From: Stutzerimonas kunmingensis
GTDB lineage: Bacteria > Pseudomonadota > Gammaproteobacteria > Pseudomonadales > Pseudomonadaceae
Reading direction: 5' to 3'
Assembly: GCF_900114065.1 (NCBI RefSeq)
Contig: NZ_FORS01000008.1
Location: forward strand, 115,265-179,264
DNA: 64,000 bases
The notes under the pieces are model-generated. The model had not been told where the DNA came from. It did no database searches and was given only the letters and a program-made list of their open reading frames with translations. Shown here piece after piece: positions 40,224-48,481 of this stretch. The position numbers and the translations under genes are program-made. Every line of letters begins with the position of its first letter. The stretch's first letter is position 1.

Positions 40224-40919
40224 CTAGCGGCTGGATTCCGGCCCACCCAGACGCTTGGCCCAGGACTCAACGGTGCTGGTCTTGATGCGATTTTCCACAA
40301 TCTTCTGCCAGGAGGGCGGCAATCGAAGCGACTGCAAACGCACTAGTGCGTCCAGGTCCATCGTGTTGATGTAGAGGAGTTGCAGCACGCTGCGCAGTGG
40401 CCACTCGGGGTGTGGGCGATCGAGCAGGTTCAGCGTCGCGCCGGCTTCGATGACGCCCGGCTCAAGCACTCGGTAGTACCAGCCAACTTTGCCGCTACGC
40501 TGCATTTCGAGTGCTGCGCCCTTGGTGCCAAGCCGATCATCGAGCTTCCAGCAGGGCTGGCGAGTCTGCGAAACCTCCAGCACTGTGGTTCCGCACGAGA
40601 GGATGTCGCCCATGCAGATGTTTTCTTCGGTTAGCCCTACGGTCGATAGGTTTTCGCCAAAGGCGCCGGGAGCGCTTAGTAGCGGCCGATCACCGAACGT
40701 TTGCCTCCAGTGGTGATAATGCTCGTACGGGTAGTGGTGGATGGCCTTGTCCGGCCCGCCATGCACACGCCTATCACCTTGCTCGTCACCTTCGAGCCCC
40801 TCAAACCCGACCCTGACCGACCCTGTGCGCGGTCTTTTATCGATTCCACTGAAGGTCTCGGGCCGCGTGAATGGCACAGCTGTTCCGGTCATGATGGTTT
40901 GAATCTTCCCGAGTAGCAT
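40224..40919 (-). CDS. MOSC-domain protein (YiiM type)
   Basis: A 231-residue MOSC-domain protein. The conserved residues are in [16 protein letters not shown], the [19 protein letters not shown] block, and the cysteine of [11 protein letters not shown], which in MOSC proteins binds molybdenum cofactor or a sulfur carrier group. YiiM-family proteins reduce N-hydroxylated compounds with molybdenum cofactor. It is 13 bases from the amidotransferase gene on the same strand, so they are probably one unit. Confidence 0.87.
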   Translation of the reverse strand: MLLGKIQTIMTGTAVPFTRPETFSGIDKRPRTGSVRVGFEGLEGDEQGDRRVHGGPDKAIHHYPYEHYHHWRQTFGDRPLLSAPGAFGENLSTVGLTEENICMGDILSCGTTVLEVSQTRQPCWKLDDRLGTKGAALEMQRSGKVGWYYRVLEPGVIEAGATLNLLDRPHPEWPLRSVLQLLYINTMDLDALVRLQSLRLPPSWQKIVENRIKTSTVESWAKRLGGPESSR

Positions 40920-40932
40920 CTATGCGGCTCCG

Positions 40933-41628
40933 TCAGTTCCTATCCAGCCAGGACGCGAACACCGTCTGCGCGGCCGCGAGCAGTTCGTCGGCGCATGCCT
41001 GCGCCTGCTCTCTGAGCACTCGTGGGTCGAGCTTGATGCTGTCGAGCTCACCTGCGTGGCCGACCAGCCAATGCTCAATACGCTGCGGATTGGCCTCAAG
41101 GTGGAATTGCAGGGCGAGAACCGAGTTGCCTACGGAAAACGCCTGGTTCGGGCAGGTGTCGGTTGCTGCCAGGCGCGTCGCTCCCTCTGGGATTTCGAAC
41201 TGATCGCCATGCCAGTGCAGTACCGGCACGCCGCTACTCAAGGGCTCAAGGCAGGACTGCAGACCTTCGTCCGTGAGCGATATCGGCGCAAAGCCGATCT
41301 CTTTTCTCCCCATGGGGCCGACGTTGCTGCCCAGTGCTCGTGCTATCAGCTGAGCGCCAAGGCAAACTCCCAGTATTTTCTTGCCGCGCTGAAGCCGCTG
41401 TTCGACGAACGAAAGCACGGATTTGAGGAATGGGTACTTCGCTTCGTCGAAAGCCCCTATCGGGCCGCCGAGAACGATGACCAGATCGTGGGCTGACGGA
41501 TCGAGGCCCGCAAACGAGTCGAGGTTCGCGTCCAGTGTTTCGATCTTGTATCCACGTCCATCAAGAATCTGCTGCAGCGAGCCGAGATCTTCGAAAGCGA
41601 GAAAGCGAATGACAAGGGCGGTTTGCAT
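40933..41628 (-). CDS. Class I glutamine amidotransferase-like protein
   Basis: A 231-residue class I GATase: nucleophile elbow LGVCLGAQLIARALG with the catalytic Cys, and LQFHLEANPQRIEHW containing the His and Glu. Such stand-alone proteins transfer glutamine ammonia or act as gamma-glutamyl hydrolases (GuaA-like, YfeJ-like); the acceptor here is unknown. Start ATG 41628 lies 28 bases from the divergent PtsJ-like gene, so both promoters and the direct repeat at 41631-41669 overlap. Confidence 0.85.
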   Translation of the reverse strand: MQTALVIRFLAFEDLGSLQQILDGRGYKIETLDANLDSFAGLDPSAHDLVIVLGGPIGAFDEAKYPFLKSVLSFVEQRLQRGKKILGVCLGAQLIARALGSNVGPMGRKEIGFAPISLTDEGLQSCLEPLSSGVPVLHWHGDQFEIPEGATRLAATDTCPNQAFSVGNSVLALQFHLEANPQRIEHWLVGHAGELDSIKLDPRVLREQAQACADELLAAAQTVFASWLDRN

Positions 41629-41669
41629 TTATGTACCAATACAATAGAATAAATGTATGAATACAATAG
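41623..41669 (+). promoter_or_regulatory. 22-bp-period direct repeat and overlapping promoter at PtsJ-like gene 1
   Basis: ATGTACCAATACAATAG (41631-41647) and ATGTATGAATACAATAG (41653-41669) are direct repeats differing at two positions, exactly 22 bp apart (two helical turns). TTGCAT (41623-41628) and TAGAAT (41645-41650), 16 bases apart, form a plausible promoter whose start point would fall about at the ATG (41657), suggesting a leaderless message. MocR regulators bind direct repeats, so this is a strong operator candidate. Confidence 0.65.
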
Positions 41670-42955
41670 CTAGCGGATCGACCGCTGTCGAGATCGCTGA
41701 GTCGATCGAACAGCAAATTCGTTCGGGTTTTTACCCGGATGGCGCCCTGCTGCCTGCCGTCAGATCACTCGCACAGCAGCTTCAAGTCAGCCCAAACACT
41801 GTGGCGGCGGCCTATAAGCTGCTGCGTGATGCCGCCCTGATAGTTACCGACGGACGGCGCGGTACGCGTGTGGCGAGCGAGATGCCGACGGCCGAGACGC
41901 AAACCACCATTCCGGAAGGTTTGCGGGACATGGCCTCTGGAAATATTGACGGGGCTACACTGCCTGCCATTGAGTCTGGCTGGCTCACGGAAAGCCAGTC
42001 CGGCTATGACGTGCAAAGTAATGACCCACAGCTGCTTGATGTTGCGGGCCGGTGGCTGGCTGAGCAGAGAATTCCCTGTCAGCAGCTGGGCATCTATTCG
42101 GGAGCGCTCGACGCCGTAGAGCGCGCGCTTCGCCTGCGTTGCCGGCCAGGAAACAAGGTAATCGTGGAAGATCCTTGCTGGCCGCCAGCGCTGGCATTAC
42201 TGGCGAGCCTGCGACTCAAGGCTGTTCCCGTCCCGGTAGACGAAGAGGGCGCGATGGTCCCCTCTACTGAAATCCTTCGCTCGGCGGCGGCGGTCATCTT
42301 GACGCCGCGTGCGCATAATCCCACCGGGTTTTGCATAAGCGAGCGTCGATGGAAAGAGTGGCTCGACAACCTTGCAGATGCGCCCGATACGCTGCTCATT
42401 CTTGACGATCATTGGGGGCCGCTCAGCGTTGCCGAACCCTTGAACTTCAGTCGTGAGCCTCTTAGTTGGGTCTACGTTGTATCGGTCAGCAAATTCCTGG
42501 GGCCTGACCTGCGCGTTTCGGTGGTCACAGGCACCCCCAGCGTGCTCAAGAGCATGCACCACCAGCAGGCCCTCGGCCCCCGGTGGGTCAGCCTGTTGCT
42601 ACAAAGGCTTGCAGGACGCCTCTGGCAAAAGATGCTCGATAGCAGTCGCCTATCGGCAGTGGGGGCTGAGTATTTGCAACGGCGTTCGGCTCTGGTCCGG
42701 GGGCTGAACGACTTAGGCGTAGCCGTGCCCACTCAGGGGGAGGGCTTGCATGTGTGGTTGCCTGTCTCGGACGAGACCTCTGTGGTCCAGACGCTGGCAT
42801 CGCTGGGCTGGGCCATCCAGGCGGGATCGCCGTTCAGGCTGGAAAGCCCGGCGGCTGTACGGATCAGTATCGGCAACCTGAACCCTATCAGCGTGCCGGC
42901 TTTGGCGCGCGATGTTGCTCATGCATTGAAGCAGCGTCGCCGAACGGTTAACTGA
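41657..42955 (+). CDS. PtsJ/MocR-like regulator 1
   Basis: A 432-residue GntR-aminotransferase fusion. The winged HTH spans about residues 10-75 (IRSGFYPDGALLPAVRSLAQ, VSPNTVAAAYKLL). The aminotransferase-like half carries VEDPCWPP, LTPRAHNPTGF and the PLP lysine in VSKFLGPDLRVSVV, a block typical of PtsJ, the MocR protein that controls pyridoxal kinase in Salmonella. No Shine-Dalgarno precedes the ATG, consistent with a leaderless transcript. It is divergent from the amidotransferase gene and convergent with its own paralogue at 42987. Confidence 0.88.
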   Translation: MNTIASGSTAVEIAESIEQQIRSGFYPDGALLPAVRSLAQQLQVSPNTVAAAYKLLRDAALIVTDGRRGTRVASEMPTAETQTTIPEGLRDMASGNIDGATLPAIESGWLTESQSGYDVQSNDPQLLDVAGRWLAEQRIPCQQLGIYSGALDAVERALRLRCRPGNKVIVEDPCWPPALALLASLRLKAVPVPVDEEGAMVPSTEILRSAAAVILTPRAHNPTGFCISERRWKEWLDNLADAPDTLLILDDHWGPLSVAEPLNFSREPLSWVYVVSVSKFLGPDLRVSVVTGTPSVLKSMHHQQALGPRWVSLLLQRLAGRLWQKMLDSSRLSAVGAEYLQRRSALVRGLNDLGVAVPTQGEGLHVWLPVSDETSVVQTLASLGWAIQAGSPFRLESPAAVRISIGNLNPISVPALARDVAHALKQRRRTVN

Positions 42956-42986
42956 ACGAGTGCAGCAAATCACCTGGGGCGCTGGG

Positions 42987-44282
42987 TCATTGCATGCAAA
43001 GGCTCAAGTCTTCGGCGAAACGGGCCGCCTGGTTCGCGTCCATCGTCGAGGTAGTGATACGGATGCCGCGCACCTGCTCTTGCACGGTGAAGCCCGTGCC
43101 GCTGCGCACGACCCAGCCTCGCTGGGCCAGATGGAGAATGATCGGCTCGACATCTTCATCAAGCGGCACCCAGACGTTGAGCCCATCACACGGATGTCCG
43201 GCCCGTACACCATGGGTACTCAGTGCGGCGATCAGAAGATCTCGGCGATGCTTGTAGTCCGCTCGAGCGCGTTCGATTTGCGCTCCGACCAGTGGCGAGG
43301 TCAGGCAGGTATGAGCGATATCTTGCAGAAGGTGACTCACCCAGGTTGTGCCTGAAGCCAGCCGCAATCGAAGCCGCTGTGATGTTTCCCGATCGCTGCC
43401 GATAGCAGCGAGTCGCAGATCCGGGCCAAGCGCTTTGGATACGGACCTGATCAGCGCCCAGCGTCGGCTGGATGCGGGGATGACCTGGTGGAATTGCGCT
43501 TCGGATAACAGTGCGAAGTGATCATCTACAAGCACTAGAACCTGAGGGTGTCGTTCAAGCACGGCGCGTATTTGTGCAGCCCGCTCAGCGCTCAAACTCG
43601 AGCCGGTAGGGTTGTGAGCGCGAGGGGTGATCAGCACCGCCTGCACGCCCTTCGCCAAGGCAGCATCAAGCCCGTCGGCTTGCAACCCTTGCTCGTCGAC
43701 AGGTACGCCGACTGCCTGCAAGCCAGCGATGCGCAGCGTGTTGATGCTACTGATGAAGCAAGGGCTCTCGACCACAACCTTGTCGCCAGGCACCAGGTAG
43801 GCGGCCAGCAGGCGCTCAACTGCGTCGACAGCGCCATGGGCCAGGTCGATTTCCGGAGGCGAGGGGCAATCGTCAGCCAACCATCGATAGGCTACGTCGT
43901 GAAAGCCCGGATCAACCGGCGCGTCGCCATAGAGTCGCAGGCGCGGTTGCCGCTGTGCCAGTGCGAGCGCCGGGTCAGGTAGCCATAGCGAATTCGGGTT
44001 GCCGCTCGATAAATCGGTCAGTCGAGAATGACCGATACCGCCTTCCTGCTCACCGGGCCCGACTGTTTCGCAAATAACCGTGCCCAGGCGACCTCGGGTC
44101 TCGGCAACGCCTGCCGCGACCAGGCGCTTATATGCAGCGGCGACGGTATTGCGATTGACCCCAAGCTCCGATGCCAGTTGGCGAACGGGCGGCAATGTCT
44201 GGCCGGGACTCAGCTGTTGCGCCTGCACCTGGCTTCGTATCGTTTCGAAGATGTCGTTTGCGGTCTTGCTTATAATTTTCAT
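42987..44282 (-). CDS. PtsJ/MocR-like regulator 2
   Basis: A 431-residue paralogue of the regulator at 41657: winged HTH (LSPGQTLPPVRQLASELG, VNRNTVAAAYKRLV), and aminotransferase-like domain with LITPRAHNPTGSSL and PLP lysine segment VSKALGPDLRLAAIGSD. ATG 44282 has AGGA four bases upstream. It is divergent from the pyridoxal kinase-like gene, the natural target. The closest analogy is Salmonella PtsJ, which represses pdxK and uses PLP as effector. Confidence 0.88.
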   Translation of the reverse strand: MKIISKTANDIFETIRSQVQAQQLSPGQTLPPVRQLASELGVNRNTVAAAYKRLVAAGVAETRGRLGTVICETVGPGEQEGGIGHSRLTDLSSGNPNSLWLPDPALALAQRQPRLRLYGDAPVDPGFHDVAYRWLADDCPSPPEIDLAHGAVDAVERLLAAYLVPGDKVVVESPCFISSINTLRIAGLQAVGVPVDEQGLQADGLDAALAKGVQAVLITPRAHNPTGSSLSAERAAQIRAVLERHPQVLVLVDDHFALLSEAQFHQVIPASSRRWALIRSVSKALGPDLRLAAIGSDRETSQRLRLRLASGTTWVSHLLQDIAHTCLTSPLVGAQIERARADYKHRRDLLIAALSTHGVRAGHPCDGLNVWVPLDEDVEPIILHLAQRGWVVRSGTGFTVQEQVRGIRITTSTMDANQAARFAEDLSLCMQ

Positions 44283-44320
44283 ATTGTCCTATGACAATGT
44301 TTACTTGAGCACAGGACAAT
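44282..44320 (-). promoter_or_regulatory. 22-bp-period direct repeat at PtsJ-like gene 2
   Basis: On the plus strand GACAAT occurs at 44293-44298 and 44315-44320, exactly 22 bp apart; on the minus strand the pair reads ATTGTC. ATTGTCCT (44283-44290) also forms an inverted arm with AGGACAAT (44313-44320). The first repeat sits just upstream of the regulator start codon. The ACAAT core and the 22-bp period match the repeat at 41631-41669. Confidence 0.55.
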
Positions 44321-44432
44321 CTTACACTTTGCCAAAGCGGTTGCTACCTCATGGGCTATCGGATCGACGCAGCTAGAGCTGCGAACCGCTTCAGCCGTGG
44401 ATCACCAGCAGGCTGCAATTGGATTATGTGTG

Positions 44433-45308
44433 ATGGCTGTGAGCATCGATTTCGCCGGCGTTTCGGGTACTGAGCCGCTTCCACTGGACGTGATCTCGAT
44501 TCAATCGCAGGTGGTCTATGGGTGCGTTGGTAACAGCATCGCGGTGCCTGTCCTGCAGGCAAGCGGTCTCTGCGTTGGCGCCGTGCCCACTGTCGTACTC
44601 AGCAATACCCCCCACTACCTAACCCACCATGGCGGTGCGCTTCCGACCAGCTGGTTCGCCGGTTACCTGAAAGATCTGGAGGCGCGCGGCGCCTTGCGTT
44701 CGGTGAGAACTGTCCTCGTGGGTTATCTGGGCAGCACCACGCAGGCGGCGGTCCTGGCCCGTTGGTTGGGCACGGTATTGGAGAAATTTCCCGATATACG
44801 CGTCCAGTTGGACCCGGTCTTGGGTGATGACGACTGCGGTATGTATGTAGAGCCGGCCATGGTGAATGCCTTTCAGGCTCATTTGCTTCGGTTCGCCCAC
44901 GGGCTCACGCCCAACGCATTCGAGCTGGCTCGGCTATCCGGCCGCCGTGTCGAGACCGTTGAACAGGTTATCGATGCCGCACGCAGCCTGCTGACCGGGC
45001 GTACTCAGTGGGTTGTCGTCACCAGTGCCGCTCAACATGAGTGGCCAAACGAACGTATGTACGTGGTGGTGGTGACGAAAGAGTCTGCAGAGGTGATCGA
45101 GCACGAGCGAGTCAGCGTATCGCCCAAGGGTACCGGCGATTTTTTCAGTGCAGCCCTGGCCGCCTCATTGCTGAGGGAATTGGAGCTTACCCACGCCGTC
45201 AAGTTTTCCTGCCGCCAAGTCATTGATTCCCTTGCCATTACACGCCAAAGCAATTCGGCTGAGCTGCGCTTGCCTGCATTTGGCACCTCTCTCTTCGCCA
45301 AGGAATGA
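44433..45308 (+). CDS. Pyridoxal kinase-like protein (PdxY/PdxK family)
   Basis: A 291-residue ribokinase-fold kinase. The substrate block VISIQSQVVYGCVGNSIAVP is the PdxY signature (normally SIQSHVVFGHAGN), so His is replaced by Gln in this copy and Gly-His by Gly-Cys. The catalytic Asp lies in the anion-hole motif PKGTGDFFSAALAASLL. It would phosphorylate pyridoxal to PLP. ATG 44433 starts just before the conserved core; GTG 44397 is a longer alternative. Its position beside PtsJ-like regulators supports a vitamin B6 role. Confidence 0.82.
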   Translation: MAVSIDFAGVSGTEPLPLDVISIQSQVVYGCVGNSIAVPVLQASGLCVGAVPTVVLSNTPHYLTHHGGALPTSWFAGYLKDLEARGALRSVRTVLVGYLGSTTQAAVLARWLGTVLEKFPDIRVQLDPVLGDDDCGMYVEPAMVNAFQAHLLRFAHGLTPNAFELARLSGRRVETVEQVIDAARSLLTGRTQWVVVTSAAQHEWPNERMYVVVVTKESAEVIEHERVSVSPKGTGDFFSAALAASLLRELELTHAVKFSCRQVIDSLAITRQSNSAELRLPAFGTSLFAKE

Positions 45309-45312
45309 CCCC

Positions 45313-45573
45313 ATGCCCGTCTATCGTCTGAACATTCGCCGTGACCAAAAGCATCTAGGTCATTTTGAGTCCGATGCGCCATGGGCTTTGGAGGCCGTAC
45401 AAGACATCGCTCAACGTCTGCCTGCGGCCGAGGGCTATTGCATCGAGATGCAGGTATCCGATGGCGAACGGCGCTACCTGGAGGTCGGGCCCAGCGGAAT
45501 CCGAGTACTGGGTACGGAGCGCAGCTTCAGGCCCGTAACGCAGCGTTCAGCGCTTCTCTCGCCAGCGGAGTGA
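45313..45573 (+). CDS. Small hypothetical protein between kinase and aminotransferase
   Basis: An 86-residue protein starting at ATG 45313, with AAGGA eight or nine bases upstream and only four bases after the kinase stop. The sequence is mixed polar (MPVYRLNIRRDQKHLGHFES) with a central Gln/Glu/Asp-containing strand-like part; no domain was recognised. Its tight packing between the kinase and the class III aminotransferase genes argues that it is real and co-translated. Function unknown. Confidence 0.7.
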   Translation: MPVYRLNIRRDQKHLGHFESDAPWALEAVQDIAQRLPAAEGYCIEMQVSDGERRYLEVGPSGIRVLGTERSFRPVTQRSALLSPAE

Positions 45574-45579
45574 AGGGGC

Positions 45580-46797
45580 ATGGACGGTCAAAGCTCTCAT
45601 CTGATGCATGCTTATGCCAGGCAGCCGGTTTACTTCACCCACGGGAAGGGCGCCCGCCTCTGGGACACCCACGGGCGCGAATACCTCGACGCCATCGCGG
45701 GGGTTGCCGTAACCAATCTCGGTCACTCTCACCCTGAAATAACCGCCGCCGTTGCCGATCAGGCGGGTCGTTTGATGCATACCTCGAATCTGTTCGGCAT
45801 CGAGTGGCAGGACTCGCTCGGTTCGAGGCTTTGTGCGATATCCGGAATGCGTCGAGCGTTTTTCTGCAACTCGGGAGCGGAGGCAAATGAGACGGCGCTG
45901 AAACTGGCGCGCTTGCATGCAAGCCGGCGAGGCGTGGCCCATCCGCTCGTAGTGGTAATGGAGAACAGCTTTCACGGCCGCACACTCGCAACGCTGGCCG
46001 CAACCGGTAACCCCGGCGTGCAGCGTGGCTTCGAGCCACTTATGCCGGGATTCATGCGGGTGCCATACGCCGACATCGACGCGGTAAGGACGCTCGCGTC
46101 GCAGTTCTCAAATATCGTCGCGGTGCTGGTCGAGCCAGTCCAAGGCGAGAGCGGCGTACGCATTGCGCCGATTGAGTACATGCAGGCGCTGCGCGACCTT
46201 TGCACGGCGAACGACTGGCTGTTCATGGTCGATGAGGTACAGACCGGCTTCGGTCGCACCGGGGCATGGTTCGGGTATCAGCATGCGGGAGTGTTGCCGG
46301 ACGTGATCACCTTGGCCAAGGGTCTTGGTAACGGCTATCCAATCGGTGCGTGTCTAGCCAGAGGCACCGCGGCGGACCTCTTCTCGCCCGGCCACCACGG
46401 CTCTACTTTTGGCGGCAACCCGATGGCCTGTCGAATTGGCTGCACCGTCGTCGATGTGATGGAGCGAGATCGCATACCGCAACGTGCGAGAGTCATGGGG
46501 CAGCGCCTGGAAGGCGCTCTTCGCCAGGGGCTCGCGGGGTGTGAAGGCGTTGTAGCGATTCGCGCACTGGGGCTGATGGTAGGCATCGAGCTCGATCGTC
46601 CATGTACCGAGCTGTTGACCTGCGCATTGAAGGATGAGGCCCTGCTGATCAGCGTTTCGCGGGAAAGGACGATCCGCCTGCTGCCGCCGTTGATCTGCTC
46701 CGAAGCGGAGATCGATGAAATAGCCGCCCGCCTGTCTCGCCTGGTTTGGCAGTGGTCGCGGCGCTGCGTCAGCCAGTGCGTAAGGGATGCGGTGTGA
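45580..46797 (+). CDS. Class III aminotransferase (ArgD/acetylornithine type)
   Basis: A 405-residue PLP-dependent class III aminotransferase. Blocks: FCNSGAEANETALKLAR, FHGRTLATLAATG, VDEVQTGFGRTGAWFG and the Schiff-base Lys247 in ITLAKGLGNGYPIGA. Acetylornithine or succinylornithine transaminases look like this, but GABA/diamine substrates cannot be excluded by eye. It starts six bases after the small gene stop with AAGGGG as RBS, so it is the last gene of the kinase operon. A core argD is expected elsewhere in the genome, making this an accessory copy. Confidence 0.85.
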   Translation: MDGQSSHLMHAYARQPVYFTHGKGARLWDTHGREYLDAIAGVAVTNLGHSHPEITAAVADQAGRLMHTSNLFGIEWQDSLGSRLCAISGMRRAFFCNSGAEANETALKLARLHASRRGVAHPLVVVMENSFHGRTLATLAATGNPGVQRGFEPLMPGFMRVPYADIDAVRTLASQFSNIVAVLVEPVQGESGVRIAPIEYMQALRDLCTANDWLFMVDEVQTGFGRTGAWFGYQHAGVLPDVITLAKGLGNGYPIGACLARGTAADLFSPGHHGSTFGGNPMACRIGCTVVDVMERDRIPQRARVMGQRLEGALRQGLAGCEGVVAIRALGLMVGIELDRPCTELLTCALKDEALLISVSRERTIRLLPPLICSEAEIDEIAARLSRLVWQWSRRCVSQCVRDAV

Positions 46798-47055
46798 GCA
46801 AGCTTACCCCGCATCGCCGGATTCTCGCCGGCGTCTTGTGCGAGGGTGCTATGAGGCAACGCAGCCTGGCCCGCCGCCGAAGCTCGATACAAGGAGCTGC
46901 GCTTGCCTACGGCGCTGAAGCGCATGTTAGATGTCGCAGGGCCGGGGTCTCCGCCGAGCTGCCGATGAGTGCGGTCGGCTGGCTTAGCCTGCTTACCGTT
47001 GGCCAACAGCGTTTTCCGGCGGACAAATGCCGCGTATCTGTCTCCGCTACACCCC

Positions 47056-47280
47056 TCAGCCCCTCGTCTGATGCGGGTCGGCACTGCGCGGGTAGGTCCG
47101 CTCCTCCTGGATGCTGCCGTCCTTCTTGTGAATCTTCACCGAGGCCGTTTTGCCTTCGAGGAAGGTTGCGGTCACCTGCAGCATCTCATCCTTGGTCGCA
47201 GCGGTCTTCGAAGCGCGGGTCGCCCCCTGCTTGCGCAGTTCCCAACCGTTATCGGTGGCGTTGATGTGGTAGTTGTCCAT
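47056..47280 (-). CDS. DUF2188-domain small protein
   Basis: A 74-residue protein that matches the DUF2188 pattern: MDNYHINATDNGWELRKQGA, then a helical part and the C-terminal KIHKKDGSIQEERTYPRSAD. RBS GAGGAGG precedes ATG 47280. Family members are small cytoplasmic proteins of unknown function, often linked to stress. The 258 bases between it and the aminotransferase stop hold no gene. Confidence 0.85.
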   Translation of the reverse strand: MDNYHINATDNGWELRKQGATRASKTAATKDEMLQVTATFLEGKTASVKIHKKDGSIQEERTYPRSADPHQTRG

Positions 47281-47399
47281 GCGTGCCTCCTCTGACGTGA
47301 TGCAGGTTTAGAGGGCCGTCGGCCGGGGCGGTTCGCCGAGTCGCGCACTGGCGGCGTGCAGGCTGATAGCCTGTGCGGCCAGCCCTCGCGGAGCACCTC

Positions 47400-47957
47400 A
47401 TGCACACACACGCCCGATTGCGCGCCATCATCACGGCCGACCCGCCGCGCATGCGGGTGCTCGATCTTGTGAAGGCGCTCGCCCTGCCGGATTGCTGGGT
47501 GGCTGCAGGTTTTGTGCGCAGTGCGGTGTGGGATCACCTGCATGGGCGTGACAGCAGCCCGCTGCCTGCGGATATCGATGTCATCTGGTTCGACCCCGAC
47601 CGGCCCGACAAGGCGCTGGATACCGGGCTCGAGGCGGCACTGCGGCGCTCCGACGGCTCGCTCAACTGGTCGGTGAAGAACCAGGCCCGCATGCACCTGC
47701 ACAACGCGGATCAGCCCTACCGGTCGGCAGTGGACGCGATGACCCACTGGCCGGAAACGGCCACTGCAGTAGGGGTGAGGCTGGGAGCGCTGGAGGAGAT
47801 CGAGGTGGCGGCCCCGCTGGGGCTGGACGATCTGTTCGATCTGATCGTCCGACCCACGGCGGCCTTTCGAGCCGGCAAGCGACAGGTCTATCTGGAGCGC
47901 CTGGCCACGAAGGGCTGGTCTGAAACCTGGCCAGGCCTGCGCATTCGGCAGGACTGA
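47400..47957 (+). CDS. Nucleotidyltransferase-like protein
   Basis: A 185-residue protein resembling the DUF925-type nucleotidyltransferase family: VAAGFVRSAVWDHLHG near the N-terminus, then the metal-binding-like ADIDVIWFDPD, and a C-terminal FDLIVRPTAAF segment. ATG 47400 has GGAG seven bases upstream. The D-x-D pattern fits a nucleotidyltransferase active site, but substrate is unknown. Non-mobile, ordinary composition. Confidence 0.8.
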   Translation: MHTHARLRAIITADPPRMRVLDLVKALALPDCWVAAGFVRSAVWDHLHGRDSSPLPADIDVIWFDPDRPDKALDTGLEAALRRSDGSLNWSVKNQARMHLHNADQPYRSAVDAMTHWPETATAVGVRLGALEEIEVAAPLGLDDLFDLIVRPTAAFRAGKRQVYLERLATKGWSETWPGLRIRQD

Positions 47958-47978
47958 CCGGCAGCGCCGTTCTGCGGG

Positions 47979-48407
47979 CTAGATGAACGCCTGCCGCGCT
48001 ACGCCACGAGGCAGGCGATTGCGCCCCGGCAACTGCTCCAGGCGCTTCTGCCATTCGGCGCGTGCGGACAGGATGGAAGCCGGCTTCGCTGTCGTTGCTG
48101 GCGCAGTCGGGGCGGTCTTTACCGGCGCTGCGGGCGCACTCGCTGCAGTTTTCGCTGCCGCTGCGGGGGCCGTCGTCGCTGTCTTCGCCACGGCTGCGGG
48201 TGCACCCGCCGTGGTCTTCGCCGCCTTCGCGGCAGCCCTCAGTTCGGCGAGGCTCGGTGTCTTTCGTACAGGCTCGCTCACAGCCTTTTCCACGCTGCGC
48301 AGGCACAGCTTGCAGGAAACCTGAGCGGCATCGCCGGAACTGTTGAGGCTTGAGCCGGTGCGCCCGCATGCGACATTCCCATTGGGCGCGGAATAGTGAA
48401 TCACCAC
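47979..48407 (-). CDS. Alanine-rich protein with CxxC motif
   Basis: A 142-residue protein from GTG 48407 (CAGGAG upstream). The N-terminus holds a cysteine set (C14, then CKLCLR at about 33) that may bind zinc. The middle is a low-complexity stretch of repeating AKTA and APAA units (about residues 58-112), followed by a basic C-terminus. No known domain apart from the repeats. The repeat tract may vary in length between strains. Function unknown. Confidence 0.7.
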   Translation of the reverse strand: MVIHYSAPNGNVACGRTGSSLNSSGDAAQVSCKLCLRSVEKAVSEPVRKTPSLAELRAAAKAAKTTAGAPAAVAKTATTAPAAAAKTAASAPAAPVKTAPTAPATTAKPASILSARAEWQKRLEQLPGRNRLPRGVARQAFI

Positions 48408-48481
48408 CGTACTGTCTCCTGAATTTCGGGGCGCGGGATTCTACACGCTCGATCCAACCAGGCAATGCCGGTGGTAGAAAC

